Shown here: positions 1 to 11,701 of the stretch, piece by piece
Position numbering within the stretch: the first letter of the stretch is position 1
Layout: each line of letters opens with the position of its first letter
Origin: Pteria penguin
Lineage: Eukaryota > Mollusca > Bivalvia > Pterioida > Pteriidae
Direction of reading: 5' to 3'
Assembly: GCA_035048485.1 (NCBI GenBank)
Contig: CM068581.1
Span: forward strand, 2,948,430-3,012,429
DNA: 64,000 bases
Translations under genes and position numbers: made by a program
Notes under the pieces: generated by a model
Seen by the model: only the letters and a program-made list of their open reading frames with translations
What the model was told of the DNA's origin: nothing
The model's database searches: none

Positions 1-199
1 ATATGTGAACCCCTGTGATGGAGTGAGATCAGGTGCCCGGGGAGAGTGAGCATCTCCTGCTTGCTAGCAACACCCGTCACATATACCCCGTAGAAAGAGT
101 CAAATCGTGTGAATTCCATATGTATCTATATATGGAGAAGTCGAAACAGGTAACCTTCTAGTATAGAAGGTGTCAAATAACCCGTTTGTAAAACTCTCT
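1..199 (-). mobile_element. Penelope-like element 3' tail, inverted solo fragment
   Basis: This stretch is the reverse complement, with a few mismatches, of 3738-3923, the tail just after the reverse transcriptase ORF at 2240-3720. Similarity stops near 199, so only the element's 3' end is present, inverted relative to the larger copy. It is either a 5'-truncated insertion or one arm of an inverted terminal arrangement, which Penelope-like elements are known to produce. Confidence 0.7.
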
Positions 200-653
200 C
201 TAGCGAAAATATAGAGTACATTTCCAATGTCATGGAAATTATTGTACAATAGGCAATACGAAAGGAAATGAAAACATGTAATTGATGTAAACTATCAAAC
301 TTGTCATAGGCATGTAGATCTAGATGAGACAAGAATAAGCATATAAAACGATTAACAATAAAGTATATCCTGTCGCTATAACTTACCTAAGTCGTAGCCA
401 CAACTTCATTATGATTCTTATGATGTTTGTATTCTGCATTTAGCTGTTTATGTCCATGGTTAATTTTTTCGTGCAGTCTTGTTAGATCACTTGTACTTTC
501 TTTTTCTGATCTTTAAGGAGTAGCGTATTACTTCACGTCAACTGTTTTCACATCAGAATTTCATGAGTTCACGGATGTCCACTGTTTTCACATAGCGTCA
601 GTTTCGTTCGTTTTCTATCCAATATGATTATGTTTGGCATTTATGTATTGTAG
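200..653. other. Non-coding, likely intron
   Basis: AT-rich sequence before the first recognised exon. I see no domain, RNA gene or strong repeat here. Confidence 0.4.
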
Positions 654-822
654 ATGTCAGGAGATGATAGTTTAGCCTTCGTTGCATTGGAAAGTGCCAA
701 GGAGACATGTTCTACCTATACTAAGAAGAATGGTACCCTTCAGGACACCGACAAAACATTTGCATACTCAGTGCTTACATTATGTAAAAACAACTGTTCC
801 GGCAACGGCATTTGTAAGGAAG
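654..822 (+). CDS. VWDE-like gene, exon with first half of EGF module
   Basis: The exon follows an acceptor ending in TAG and is closed by the donor AG/GTATG. It reads in phase 0 for 56 codons plus one base. The end encodes CKNNCSGNGICKE, the first half of an EGF-like module, which the next exon completes. Earlier exons (signal peptide, VWD-like region) probably lie left of the window. The ATG at the exon start is more likely internal than a true start, because no signal peptide follows it. Confidence 0.6.
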
Positions 823-1315
823 GTATGATCTGAACATGTCAACGATTCTTACCTCTATATTAAATCAGTATAAAAACATACAAGGTACATGTATGGTCAA
901 AAGTTCTCTTCCGGATATACGTTGATTCAATATAGAAAACCCCAATTAAACATTTATAACAATCATATTGAAAGATGTTGGCAGAGAGAGTAGTATTTCA
1001 AAGGTTTTGATTTTACAGATAATTCGCTGTTAAAAGTTGAAGGATTTGTCAAACCGCAAAAAGAACACTTAAGTTATTAAGTGATTAAGTATCTATGTAA
1101 GAAAGGGATGAGTCTAAAAATCAAACCTAGAAATTTGATTTGCTTCAAAATTTCACATATGGAATTTTTCAGTGACTTCGAGTCAGGAGCGAATTTATTT
1201 GGTTCCACTGACCGTAAAAAGAGAGTAGCTGTATGAAACAAATCAACAATGACATGCACATAAAACATGATAATGGTCAAGTAAACACAGAAAGCATTAC
1301 AAATATATTCTGTTG
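823..1315. other. Intron, nothing recognised
   Basis: First part of the intron between the two EGF exons. AT-rich, with no coding signal. Confidence 0.4.
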
Positions 1316-1770
1316 TATTATAGTTACGATACCGACTTAGGACGGTCATTAATAGTGAAATAAGTGACAAAATTTGGTGTGGTTAGCGGGTTGACGGGCT
1401 CCCATTCTCTCACGTACCGTAAAAGAAGCAGAATCAAAAGACACACATTTAAAAATGTATAAATAATCCTCCATATAGAGGACACGGATCAACAAGTTTC
1501 TCAAAACGAGAGGTCATAAAAATTTCCACACGAAACGATTTATGGAATGAAATGCTAGTATCCAAAAGATATCTGGCGATATCAACATAAGTAAACTGTG
1601 CTTTGTCCGTCTGTAAGTAGAGAGGACGAGACTCAGGACCTTATATCATCTTAATAGGTTTGGACAAGGCCAGTCATAGTTTACGCCGCCCTATTAGTAA
1701 AAGTGTGTTTAAGGCTGTAGAGGGGCCAACGAAAAGACCTAACTAGTACATGTACACTGTGATTTATACT
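1316..1770 (-). mobile_element. Penelope-like element, RT C-terminus and 3' tail fragment
   Basis: It shares blocks with 53680-54300 and 54430-54960: the 'ttacgataccgactta' motif, a 'gtggtta' block, a 'cctccatatag' block and a segment ending in 'gctgtagaggggcc'. On the minus strand the last part encodes a broken version of the downstream PSTAL...TLTNRA motif seen better at 54778-54963. It is a 5'-truncated, decayed copy inside a host intron. Confidence 0.5.
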
Positions 1771-1835
1771 GCTATGGTTTATTCGTTTTGCTCTCGGGTT
1801 CAGTTTTCCATAAAACGCCTGATAAATGTTTTCAG

Positions 1836-2045
1836 GAAACTGTACGTGCAATGAATACTATGGTGGAGCTGATTGTTCCTTTGATATGCGATCCCCTCCT
1901 GTTATCACCTACACCTCTGATAATGGAACATGTGATCACAGTGAAGACGGAGGATGTCAGGAAATCAGTCTGTTCGGAGAATTCTTTCTTCAAGAGTCGT
2001 CATCGACCTGTCAGATCTTCATAAACAAGGAAAGTTGCATTCTTT
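1836..2045 (+). CDS. VWDE-like gene, exon completing EGF module plus following domain
   Basis: The acceptor TTTTCAG is followed by two bases that complete a Gly codon split with the previous exon. The result is ...CKEGNCTCNEYYGGADCSFD, a textbook EGF module end. About 45 further residues, with the motif GCQEISLFGEFF, look like the region after EGF in VWDE-type proteins. The 3' boundary is uncertain: the best donor (T/GTAAAT at 2046) leaves phase 1, whereas the next recognised exon begins in phase 0. An intervening exon is therefore missing, unrecognised or destroyed. Confidence 0.6.
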
Positions 2046-2239
2046 GTAAATAAAGAATAATTTTTTCAGTGTATTGGTACGTGTTTTGCACAACGCTTTT
2101 CCATCCATAATGCTTGTGTTATTGTACTATCAGAAAAGCCCTGGTAGCAATGTGTTCAGCTGGCGAAATTGTACAAATTGACTTCAGATTAGGATTTTAT
2201 TGATATTAAGGTTTTGTCATACATCAACAACTAGCATAG

Positions 2240-3923
2240 CATAGCATAGAAGTACAGGTCGACACTCTTTCGGAATGGATAAAATCTATTGCAGTACTGC
2301 TGAGATCAAAAATTAAAAAATTACAAGGTTCTGTAAACACCAAATTCGAATCTATTTTTAAAGATCCTGATGTTGTCAGAGAACTTACCTTCTTCCAAGA
2401 ACATTATATCATTACACCAGCAGATAAAGCATCTAATAATTATACATTTACTTGTAAGAAATATTATTTTGACAGCCTAGTGAAAGAATTAGGATTAAAT
2501 TCAGCTCCAGGATATCCTACTTATACTCTCACGAACTTTTCGGTTTCGGAAGTACTCGAGAATCATAAATCTGTCCTCAATACGTTTGGTATTGACTCAA
2601 ATTAATTAAATTTAGAACTTCCATATTTGTACTGCATTCCAAAAATGCACAAAAATCCTTACAAACAACGATTTATCGCTGGTGCCTCGAAGTGTTCAAC
2701 AAAATCTGTATCGATGCTACTCACAAAAATATTATCAGAAATAAATCTGGCCTTCATAGATATTGCGAAACAGTATATTCCAGAAGTGGAATTAATTAAA
2801 TGTGGATCCTTAAAAATTCAAAAAAGTTGTTAGAACATCTAAAATAAAAAAGTTTTACTAAAATTCACTCCATCTAGTCTTTTGACTTTTCGACTCTTTA
2901 CACAACGATCCCTCATCAGAAATTAAAAGACAGATTAGCGGAAATTATTCAATATGCATTTACTTGTAAAAACGGAAGCCGCAAATTCAAATATATAGTA
3001 ATAGGCCACGATAAAACTTACTTTGTTAGGGAAAATTCTGATTCCAAAAATATACACTGAAACAGCTGTCATCCAGATGTTGAACTTTCTTTTCGATAAC
3101 ATTTTTGTGGTGTTTGTCGGCATTCCAATAGGCACTAACTGTGCTCCGCTTCTGGCTGACATATTCCTTTACTCATACGAAGCTGAATGCATTCAGTCTT
3201 TGCTTTCGCAAGGAAAAGAACAATTGGCTCTTGGCTTCAATTTTTTCAAGATATATAGATGACTTTCTTTCAATTAATAATCCTTCATTCGCGGATTACC
3301 TTAGCATTATCTATCCAAGTGAACTGGAGGTCAAAGAAACCACAGAAAGTGGTAATTCTACTTTGTATTTAGATATTATGTTTTCTTTCGACATTAATGG
3401 TCAATTGAACACCTCACTCTATGACAAACGTGACGATTTCAATTTCGCTATCACAAACTTTCCTTTCATAAATAGCAACATTCGATCGTCGCCCGCATAC
3501 GGCGTATTCATATCTCAGTTAATACGTTATTCCAGAGCACGTTCAAATTATAATGACTTTGTTCTGAGGGCTAGGCGACTTTCAGTCAAGCTGCTCAACC
3601 AGGGTTATATATGCGTTAGACTAGCAACGTCACTGAGGAAGTTCTACGGTCGTTACGAGACTCTTATTACTCTATATGATATCTCATTATCCAGACTTTT
3701 AAATGATATTCTGGACTGAGACGGATTCCGATCATTTTACAAACAGATTTGACACCTTCTATACTAGAAGGTTACCTACTTCGACTTCTCCATATATAAA
3801 TACATACGGAATTCACACGATTTGAGTCTTTCTACTGGGTATATGTGACGGGTGTTGCTAGCAAGCAAGAGATGCTCACTCTCCCCAGGCACCTGATCTC
3901 ACTCCATCACAGGGGCTCAGATA
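2240..3923 (+). mobile_element. Penelope-like retroelement, degraded reverse transcriptase
   Basis: Reverse transcriptase motifs appear in order across broken frames: TPADKASNNYTF (about 2410), YLYCIPKMHKNPY (2623), DFSTLYTTIPHQKL (2884), GIPIGTNCAPLLADIFLYSY (3117), the catalytic RYIDDFLS (about 3255) and LYDKRDDFNF (3418). The frame shifts several times, an in-frame stop occurs near 2605, and a few residues before GIPIGT are deleted. The last 192 residues (3141-3719) are still open. Motif style (PKMHKNP, LYTTIP, YIDD) points to Penelope-like elements, though no GIY-YIG endonuclease is visible. The copy is dead and lies in an intron of the VWDE-like gene on the sense strand. Confidence 0.75.
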
Positions 3924-4083
3924 TGCTCTTCAAGTTGACATATTTTGTTATTTTCCATTTGTTTTTCATTTTCACTGATTTTGTATGTCCTGTGGTTTCA
4001 TGATTTTTGGACTTGCGGTTTGGATTTATCTATCATCTTTACATTGTTATCTAGGTGATTTTTTTTTCTATATTTTCTTTTAG

Positions 4084-4338
4084 ATACACGGTAATAATAT
4101 TAGACAGTACGAAGCAAATTCTACAACTGGAGGAACTGCGCGATCCATCTTTGAGGGACATTGTCCACTACACAGCGATTATACCAACATTAACAGAAGC
4201 TATATTACTGAATTCATCACTACATATTCCAATGATAATAATACATATAGTTCAGAAGAAGTCGTGATAGCGTATGATTCTAGATGTCAGTCTTACAGTT
4301 ACAACCAAGATGGTGGAATCCGTGTTAATGGCTTACAG
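4084..4338 (+). CDS. VWDE-like gene, exon before cysteine-repeat exon
   Basis: The exon runs from acceptor TTTTAG to donor CAG/GTAATA and holds exactly 85 codons in phase 0 at both ends. It encodes about 20 N-glycosylation-prone residues, a segment with HCPLHSDY, then VVIAYDSRCQSYS. The 'AYDS.C' motif is typical of the segment preceding cysteine repeats in VWDE-type proteins. A different frame open over the same DNA is a shadow: only this frame joins in phase to 5319. Confidence 0.6.
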
Positions 4339-5318
4339 GTAATATGCATTATCTATTAAGTGATCTTTAGTTCTATAGATGGTGTACTTTGCAGAAAATG
4401 TATAGGAAATTTAGTCACAGGAGGGATAATCCCCAAACAGTATAATCTTACAAATATTTTGACATTGTTTTAAACATGTGACTCTCTTTCTTCTACATTC
4501 TTCTCATACTTACTTCCTCTTTAGTATAGAGCTCGCATTAAGGTCACGACAAAGACATTACCTTCTGTTACTTAAAAGTCTGCTGAAAAGTATCGATGAT
4601 ACCTCCTACAGTTTTCAGTTGTTCTGATACAATATGGCTGTGATAATTGCTACAATTCATCTGGTGCAATAAATATGGCTTTGACATTTCCTATAGTGTT
4701 ATCTTGTCCTGATGAAATATGGTTGTGATATTCCCACATTCGTCTTTTACATGCAATGTTGATATATGTTTGTGGTTTCTAAATGTTTGGGCATTCGTGG
4801 TTGGGGCTAGCTGAACAGGCCCTGGTATACTTGTATCATATATGATTTCCAGGGATCAATAAATGTTCCTCATGAAACGTGTGCTGAGGTTAATGATGTT
4901 CCCTTTTGTACGTATTCAGGTTTCAAAAATGGTAATGTTTTCAAGGGTATATGAATGTTTCCCCAAGGTACGTTTTCAGAATTGATAGAATATTGAAAAT
5001 GGTACGTTTTCAAAATTAATAGAGTATTCACCATGGTACGATTTCAGTGTGTTTTTCTTCAAACTTGCCCCAATGCATTTCTATTAAAATATGTCTATAA
5101 CTTTCATAAATCAATACTTCACATACGAGATAATCGTCAACACACTTAATTAGTCTTCTTCTTCGATAAATTACTTGTTCTGTATTCCATCACTTGTTTA
5201 ATACTGCAACTAACTAACTATATGTATATATATCATTTATTGTTGGAAACAACATTATAACGTAATGTGTTTGAATCGAATTCATAGTTTATACCATAGA
5301 ATTAGTTTCTTTTTTCAG
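4339..5318. other. Intron with degenerate AT-rich repeats
   Basis: 980 bp of non-coding DNA. Around 4915-5050 a 'ggtacgttttcaaaat'-like block of about 46 bp repeats three times with divergence, and around 4620-4740 a shorter block built on 'atatggctgtgat' recurs. Confidence 0.4.
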
Positions 5319-6519
5319 GAAGGATATTGTCTAATTAACGGAATGTGCTATCAGAATGCCACATCAGACACACAAAGACACTGCTTTATCTGCAATGTTA
5401 ACGTCAATAAATATGATTGGACATTTAATAACAGCTATTGTGTCATTGATGGGATATGTTATTCAAATGGCATCACGAAACCATCCTCACCATGTCACAT
5501 TTGTAACACATCGGACCAAGGCCATTACGTATGGTCATTTAACACTGGACATTGTATTATTGACGGGGAATGTTACCAGGATGGGGATACTAAGGATGGG
5601 GCCGTCTGTAGGCACTGCGATTCGGCAATGCATAAAACTTCATGGACGATGAACGATACTTATTGCTTCATTGAGGACGTATGCTATAGGAATAGAGACA
5701 ATAATGCCACTTTTCCATGCCACATATGTAACGTCTTTCGAAACAGAACGACATGGTCTGAAAACGAGGACTACTGTCTGATTGAAGGTGTTTGTGCTTC
5801 TCAGAATGAGACTGAAAGCGGAAAACCGTGTCATATGTGTGATATTACCTCACGACATTCCTGGTCAATAACCCCTGGCTTCTGTGAAATTGACGATGTT
5901 TGCTATTTTAATGACAAAACTCACCCAAATACCAGAAGGTCTTGTATGATTTGTGACGTGGACAGTATAATTTCTGACTGGACTTTGAATACCAGCTATT
6001 GTTTCATTCATGGTGTATGCTACCTTATCGGAGAAAGGAACGACTCTTTCCAATGCCATGTATGTAACACATCAGACCAAGGTCATTACTCATGGTCAAC
6101 TAACACTGGACATTGTATTATTGACGGGGAATGTTACCAGGATGGGGACACTAAAGATGGGACCGTCTGTAAATACTGCGACTCAGCCATGGAAACAAGT
6201 TCATGGACAGTGAATGATACCTTCTGCTATATTGAGGATGCATGCTATGGGAATCAAGAGATGAACACAACTCATCCGTGTTACATATGTAACGTATCAA
6301 CAAGCCGAGAGAGATGGTCAGAGAATGAGGACTATTGCGTGATCAATGATACGTGTATCGCCAGTAATGCTACAGAAGACATCAAACCGTGTCATATCTG
6401 TAATACCATGTCCAGGCATGTCTGGTCAATAACTCCTGGCTACTGCGAAATAAACGGTACCTGTTACCAAGATGGTCAGGCGAATTCAGAAAACCAATGT
6501 CAAGTATGCAATGCGCCAC
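5319..6519 (+). CDS. VWDE-like gene, eleven-module cysteine-repeat exon
   Basis: One large exon in phase 0 (acceptor TTTTTCAG) encodes 400 codons plus one base. It contains eleven modules of pattern C-x-I-x-x-x-C(Y)-x(8-14)-C-x-x-C, mostly followed by a Trp, each about 37-45 residues. Modules 2-6 and 7-11 form a duplicated five-module block. Many N-x-S/T sequons indicate an extracellular, glycosylated region. The donor C/GTATGC at 6520 leaves phase 1, matching the two-base start of the next exon. Without splicing the frame stops at 6536. Such modules occur in VWDE-type molluscan proteins; their ligand is unknown to me. Confidence 0.75.
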
Positions 6520-7043
6520 GTATGCCAACGGAATGATCCCTCCAACAAACAAATGGTAAAGCCTTCATTTCATGGTATTTAACATATTTAAATTCATATA
6601 ATATGTAGCTATGAGTTATGTTTTTGTTATGATGTGTATGAATAAGAGCTTAGATCGTAAAATTACACAATTTATATATATTCAATAGTATGTAGTTTAT
6701 GAATGAGAATGTAGAATATTATGTTTAGGGTATATTGTAACCCTTACAACTCCAACGCATTTTAAACTCATGTCATACACGACAATTAATCATGCCATAC
6801 ACGACAATTACTCATGTCATACACGACAGGTACTCATTCCAGGGATGCTCACTCCGCCATTTAAATAAATTCAACCTCTGAAATTTTCTAGGGGTCCGTG
6901 ATTGCCTTTACTCACTATTTTGTCTTTTTATATCGATATGGTACTTCAACTCGCTTCAATTCGTTTCGGTGAAGTACATGCGGGTTGTTGCATGATATTC
7001 ATTACTTATTATCTCTTTTCTTATGTTTAATGTCATATTTCAG
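6520..7043. repeat. Intron with short 22-bp tandem repeat
   Basis: AT-rich intron. At about 6765-6835 'catacacgacaattaat'-type units recur three times. A block near 6885 ('aggggtccgtgattgcc') resembles the Penelope-like tail. Confidence 0.5.
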
Positions 7044-7765
7044 ATTGCAGTAACTATTCCTCTACGGTGGAACCAAAGACATCATCCACGGATGACCAAT
7101 CGACATCCTACACAGTGAATCTGCAAACATTTCACACAGTCGTTCAACAGACATCATCCACAGTGGATTCACAGGTATCCTCTACAGTGGTTCAACAAAT
7201 AACCACGACCACAGATCAAAAGATCTCTTCCACGATTGACCCACAGACACCCTTTACACTGACAACATCTTCAGTGGATCTACAAAAATCTTCCACTTTT
7301 GGTTCAAAGACATCCTCCGCAATGGATAAAAAGACATCCTCTACATTAGATCCACATAGATCTTCCTCTTCCACAGTGGATCGACAAATATCGTCTACAG
7401 TGAATCGGCAAACATTATCCACAATGGGTAGACAAACATCCTCGACAGTGGATCAACAAACACATTCTGAAGTGGCTCCAGAAAAGACATCCAATACAAT
7501 AAATCAACAAGCATCTTCGACAGTGGATCAGACAGTATCCTTTACAGAGGATCCAACGACAGCCACAGAGGTTACAGTAACTTCTGACCTTGGGCTAACA
7601 AGTACAGGATTTGTATCAACAACTGCTGACCAACAACAAAACATTATTCAAAGTCTTTTGACCAATCCAGCCGTGTATATTGGTGGATCGTCACTACTTC
7701 TTATCATTATTGGGATAATTACTGCAGTCTGTATCCTGATGAGAAGGAAGAATAAGCACATGTAA
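7044..7765 (+). CDS. VWDE-like gene, terminal exon: Ser/Thr stalk, membrane helix, basic tail
   Basis: The acceptor ATTTCAG is followed by two bases that complete the codon split from 5319-6519, giving ...CNAPHCSNYSSTVEPK. Roughly 200 residues are Ser/Thr/Gln-rich with an irregular 11-residue repeat (SSTVDxQT), a likely O-glycosylated stalk. Residues from about 7672 form one hydrophobic helix (VYIGGSSLLLIIIGIITAV), followed by RRKNKHM and a TAA stop. This predicts a type I surface protein with a very short basic cytoplasmic tail. No canonical AATAAA is seen just downstream. Confidence 0.75.
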
Positions 7766-8424
7766 CTACAAAATATATTTATACTTTATCTATTGTTTGA
7801 TATTTGACCCTTTGATTGTACTTATGGTTCCTCGTTTTACCTCATCTAAGTTGAGCGCTCATATGCGCGGTTTTCTGATCGACTGTTGTCTGTCCGTCTA
7901 TACGTTTGTTTGTCTGTCTGTAAAATTCTAACATTTTTTACTTCTTCAGAACTGTTCGAAGAATTTTGATGAAACGTTGTATGTATGTAGATACAATTGT
8001 CCCTACTGTGTTTGTTTATTCCGTCGCAATCTGTCGACAGGTAGCGCCACTATGGCTAATTTATATCTCAGATTGTAAACCTCTTTGAAAATCACCTTCT
8101 CCAGAACCACCACATAGATAATAAAACTAATGGCATCTAAGTAATCTAGTCGGATGTATTTTTCAAGTCTGCTACAAATCAGATAAATACTGTTTTGAAG
8201 CTTTCTTGGCATCTTTTCTGACTTGCATAACATTTTCATCGAAAATAGTAGTTTTCATCAATATTATCCCTGTGGTTGACATTTTATGCACGGAATGCTT
8301 ATTTAAGCTGGAATATAGTAAAAGATTTTTTTTATGAAACTTGGTATACATTCAAGTAAAATACGAAAGTAAGTGATGTTACATGACAATGGTACTAAAA
8401 ACAATGTATCTCAGTGGATATTCA

Positions 8425-8496
8425 CGGATCCCTGAAATGCAGAGATGAGACCAGGTGGCCGGAAAGAGTGAGCGTCTCCAGTTTCGCTAGCCGCAT
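8425..8496 (-). mobile_element. Penelope-like 3' tail fragment
   Basis: It resembles 1-75 of the window: 'gatgagaccaggtggccgg..agagtgagcgtctcc' against 'gagtgagatcaggtgcccgg..agagtgagcatctcc', followed by a GCTAGC-like end. A short, diverged solo tail. Confidence 0.45.
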
Positions 8497-8783
8497 AATT
8501 TAGATTGATTGATCGATTGATTATTGTATTAAGTCACTCCACGATCGATTATTTCACATATATGGTGACGGCATCTGCCTGATGCATTGCATACAAGTTT
8601 GGACCTTTGCAACGGAGCCACCCGAAGCAGTGAGTGATTTTTTTACGTGCCAAGCCTACCGTGACACGGGACTTCGGTTTTTAATGTCTCATCCGAAAGA
8701 CAGAACACCGGTGTACCAAGGGCGACAGTCAAACCCGGGACTTCTCGATGACGAGCCGAACACCATATCCACTTGCCCACATC
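8497..8783 (-). mobile_element. tRNA-headed SINE, family 1, minus strand
   Basis: On the minus strand the order is a degenerate tRNA-like head, the 'gtctttcggatgagacatta' block, 'aaaccgaagtcccgtgtcacg', 'tcactgcttcggg', 'gatgccgtcaccatatatgtga', then an (AATC)n-like tail. The same order is seen in the better-preserved plus-strand copy at 41099-41395. Box B is eroded. Confidence 0.7.
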
Positions 8784-9449
8784 GGCTTAATATAATTCAG
8801 CACTGTACATATACATGAATGTGAACAAACACTGAGTAGAATGTGCCACTGCCACATAAGGAAAAAGGGTATAATAAAACTTAAGCCAAACCTTCCACAG
8901 GGTACTTTTTACGAGCTCCACACTGCAAAAGGAATAAGTGTGACGATGAAGTACTATAGATCTGCTTGAGCTGATAATTTCCTACATATCTATCAACAGG
9001 TGGTTCCACTATAGGTGAAAATTTGTCTCGGATTGTACTCATCTTGGAAAATCTTTTTCTCCAGAGCCACTCTATGGATAATAATAATAATAATGATATC
9101 TGAGAGGTCTAAATGGATTTATGTTTCAATTTTGCGTATTTCTTTGTAATCGGATAAATAATTTTGACGCGTTTCAAATGACATCTTTTTGGACATTAAC
9201 ACTGTCATGCACAATAGCGTGGTTTTCATCAATATTTTCCCTTTGACTTTTGATGTACTGAAATGCGAACTTTAGCCCCAATATAGAAATGAAATGTTTT
9301 TGAAGAATTTTGAAAAATCTTTGAAAAATTTAAAAGATTGCAGAAAGTAGAATGAGGGATATTTTACACATTTCCATATTTTATTTTGAAACAACTCGAT
9401 AGATTTTGATGAAACTTAATAGAATAAAGTAATATATCTAAAGATAACT

Positions 9450-9565
9450 TTAACAATTTTGCAATTTATTGAGATATTATATGGTTTGAGGCAGTGCAAA
9501 CTTTATAAAAAAAAAGTGGGCCGCCTCAAACCATATTATATCTCAATAAATTGCGAAATCGTTAA
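9450..9565. repeat. Long perfect-core inverted repeat (hairpin)
   Basis: Two arms of about 43 bp (9450-9492 and 9523-9565) are reverse complements with about four mismatches and none in the inner 14 bp (ATGGTTTGAGGC core). They are separated by a 30-bp A-rich loop. The structure suggests a foldback mini-element or a cruciform-forming site. Confidence 0.8.
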
Positions 9566-10215
9566 CGTTAATCATTATATTTTAATTAAAGATGAGAATA
9601 GTTTGAATACATTGAATTATCAACATTAGATTCTTCTTGAACCTGCAAATGAAAATGTAACAACAAGAGGGGAGGAAAATATCAGCACCTGTCCACAGGT
9701 GGCATCATCATAGCCAAAAGTCGTAATCGGCGCTCTCCTTTGACAAACTTATTTTTCAGCACTGCTGCATACAGAAACAAGTTGAATGCATCAGAGTGAT
9801 ATAGAAGGATGTGTGTAGAAGTGTTGCTGTTTTGGATTCCGGTTCAAATGATGATATGTTATTTGTTTCTGATCTAGTTTTGGACTATGCATTTTTAATG
9901 TAAAAAAGACAATTCATAAATTTTTTTGGTTGATTTTTTGCACCAAATTGCTACATTTTAGCCACAATAAATAAACGGGATGCTTTTGTTAAAAATTTAA
10001 TTCAATTATTTAAGACTACAAAAGGAGAGGGGGTTAATTTTTTAACATTTTCAACTTTTCCTTCACTAATTCTTGATTAAGTAAAGATGGCCCTGAACAA
10101 TTTTAAATGTTTTAAGAAAACTAAAGTCTCATGGCCATCTACTAGCATAGTTGTTTAATATTATTATGAGCAAAGTTTTCTATCTCAGGTGAGCGATATA
10201 GGCCCTTTTGGTGAG

Positions 10216-11049
10216 TGGGAAGGTGGACCTATAAACCGGTAAATACACCAATGCTTTGACTATTGTTACTTCAACTGACCTTCCCTTTTCAGTGCAACTC
10301 ATGTTGTATGATCGAAAAGTCACGTGACATCTTCGTGTTAACCATTCATCAGCTTGCTATATATACATGTATAAATACGTGTGGGTCTTTGTCATATTAT
10401 TGAGTCAAATCTCTTTTCCTTTCTTTTAGATATTTTTCTCAGACCTCGGCACAAGTTATTCCAGGGATCCAGGGGTTTTTTTATATTTTTTGTACCATGT
10501 CGCTTTTACGACCTTATTTGTTTCTCGATATTTCATTGTCTATATGGTGGCATGATTCTTTGATATTTCGGTGTCTATATGGTGGCATGACTTTTGACAG
10601 TATACTTCTCAAATGTTATATCGCTGTGTCAGAAGATATACTGACTTATGTGGCATTGTGCTGAATTGTCCCTTTATTATGACTTCTCAAGTCGATTTGT
10701 TAACAAATATAACAACTGGACATATAGATTGACTTGTTGACATACATGTAATTACATGTAAATGTAAATTAGCTGGTACAATATACCCAGATGTATATCA
10801 ACTTCTTATATATAAGAATAACTTGCGTACATGTACTTAGTCTAGTAAACGTTATTTAGAGTTTGAATATAATATTAAGTTGGCGAAATCTCGAATATCA
10901 ATATCATTATCGAGATCTAGAACTAAGCACCTACTGGGTATTTCACCCAGTCCGCTTCGACGACTTATAATAAAAAATGAAATCATACCGGTTAAGTTCA
11001 GTACGTAAATGATTAGGATGATATTTCTATGATCTCCCGAATTGAGTAT
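10216..11049. other. Non-coding, nothing firm
   Basis: AT-rich. A 'gtctatatggtggcatga' phrase is duplicated at about 10538 and 10571. No gene recognised. Confidence 0.4.
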
Positions 11050-11225
11050 CTTGTCGATCCGTTTTCTGTAAATGGAGGATTATGTATGAACTTTAGGCAT
11101 GTGTTCGTTGTCTGTACTACTTTTGGTAGCGTGTGAGAAGGTTAACCCGGAACTTGGTTAACCACACCAATTGAGTTACAATTGCCATTTTAAATGACCG
11201 TTTTAAGTCGTTATTGCAACTACAT
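11050..11225 (+). mobile_element. Penelope-like 3' tail fragment, plus strand
   Basis: It carries, in plus orientation, 'ttaaccacaccaattgag' and 'tgaccgttttaagtcg', the reverse complements of motifs in the minus-strand copies at 1316, 53680 and 54430. Confidence 0.4.
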
Positions 11226-11701
11226 TGTACATGCCTATTGAATACTTTTGTGACTTCTTTTTAAGTACTTATCCTTGTTTGCTTGCAGTCATTTAAATAC
11301 ACATACATAGGTAGTTTTATTACCGACTATTTTTATACATCAAATAAGACTGTGTGCATAAGAAATTTTCATCTTAAGCTGAAACCAATTGATTTCTATC
11401 TTAAAAATCATCAGGGTTTGAAAACTAATCGCTGGAAATTAGCTGCTTTGACGGCTACATTTTAAATGCTTCATGAATGATATAAATACCATTTATGTAC
11501 ATAACGAAACAATATTTGTATTACTTTCATTGGCAGTCGAGGTGGACTGAGTGAACTCGGTTCCAGCGAGCTGGAATTTTGGGGTAACATTAGAATGGAA
11601 GGAAATTTCTGATGTTGTTCTTGTTCTATAAACAAGTATACTATTATATATTTTATCACTGTTGACGGTGAGATAATTTCATCATTTAATACTTAACTTA
11701 G

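Larger units (their letters stand above)
7852..10212 (+). mobile_element. Long non-autonomous repeat with terminal hairpin, copy 1
   Basis: It starts with 'gttgagcgctcatatgcg' and a GTCC-rich patch and ends at 'ggtgagcgatataggcc', the same terminal phrase as at 30918 and 51266. The interior carries repeated ~1-kb units ('caggt..cgccactat', 'ctccagaaccac'). It has no coding capacity. It resembles widespread bivalve non-autonomous elements with a GGCC hairpin at one end, possibly Helitron-type, but I cannot show Helitron termini. A SINE and a short Penelope tail have inserted into it, so it is older than both. Confidence 0.5.

Noticed and set aside
4055..4267. 70-codon ORF overlapping the VWDE-like exon
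   Set aside because: Wrong frame: it lacks cysteines and sequons and does not join the flanking exons in phase, whereas 4084-4338 does.
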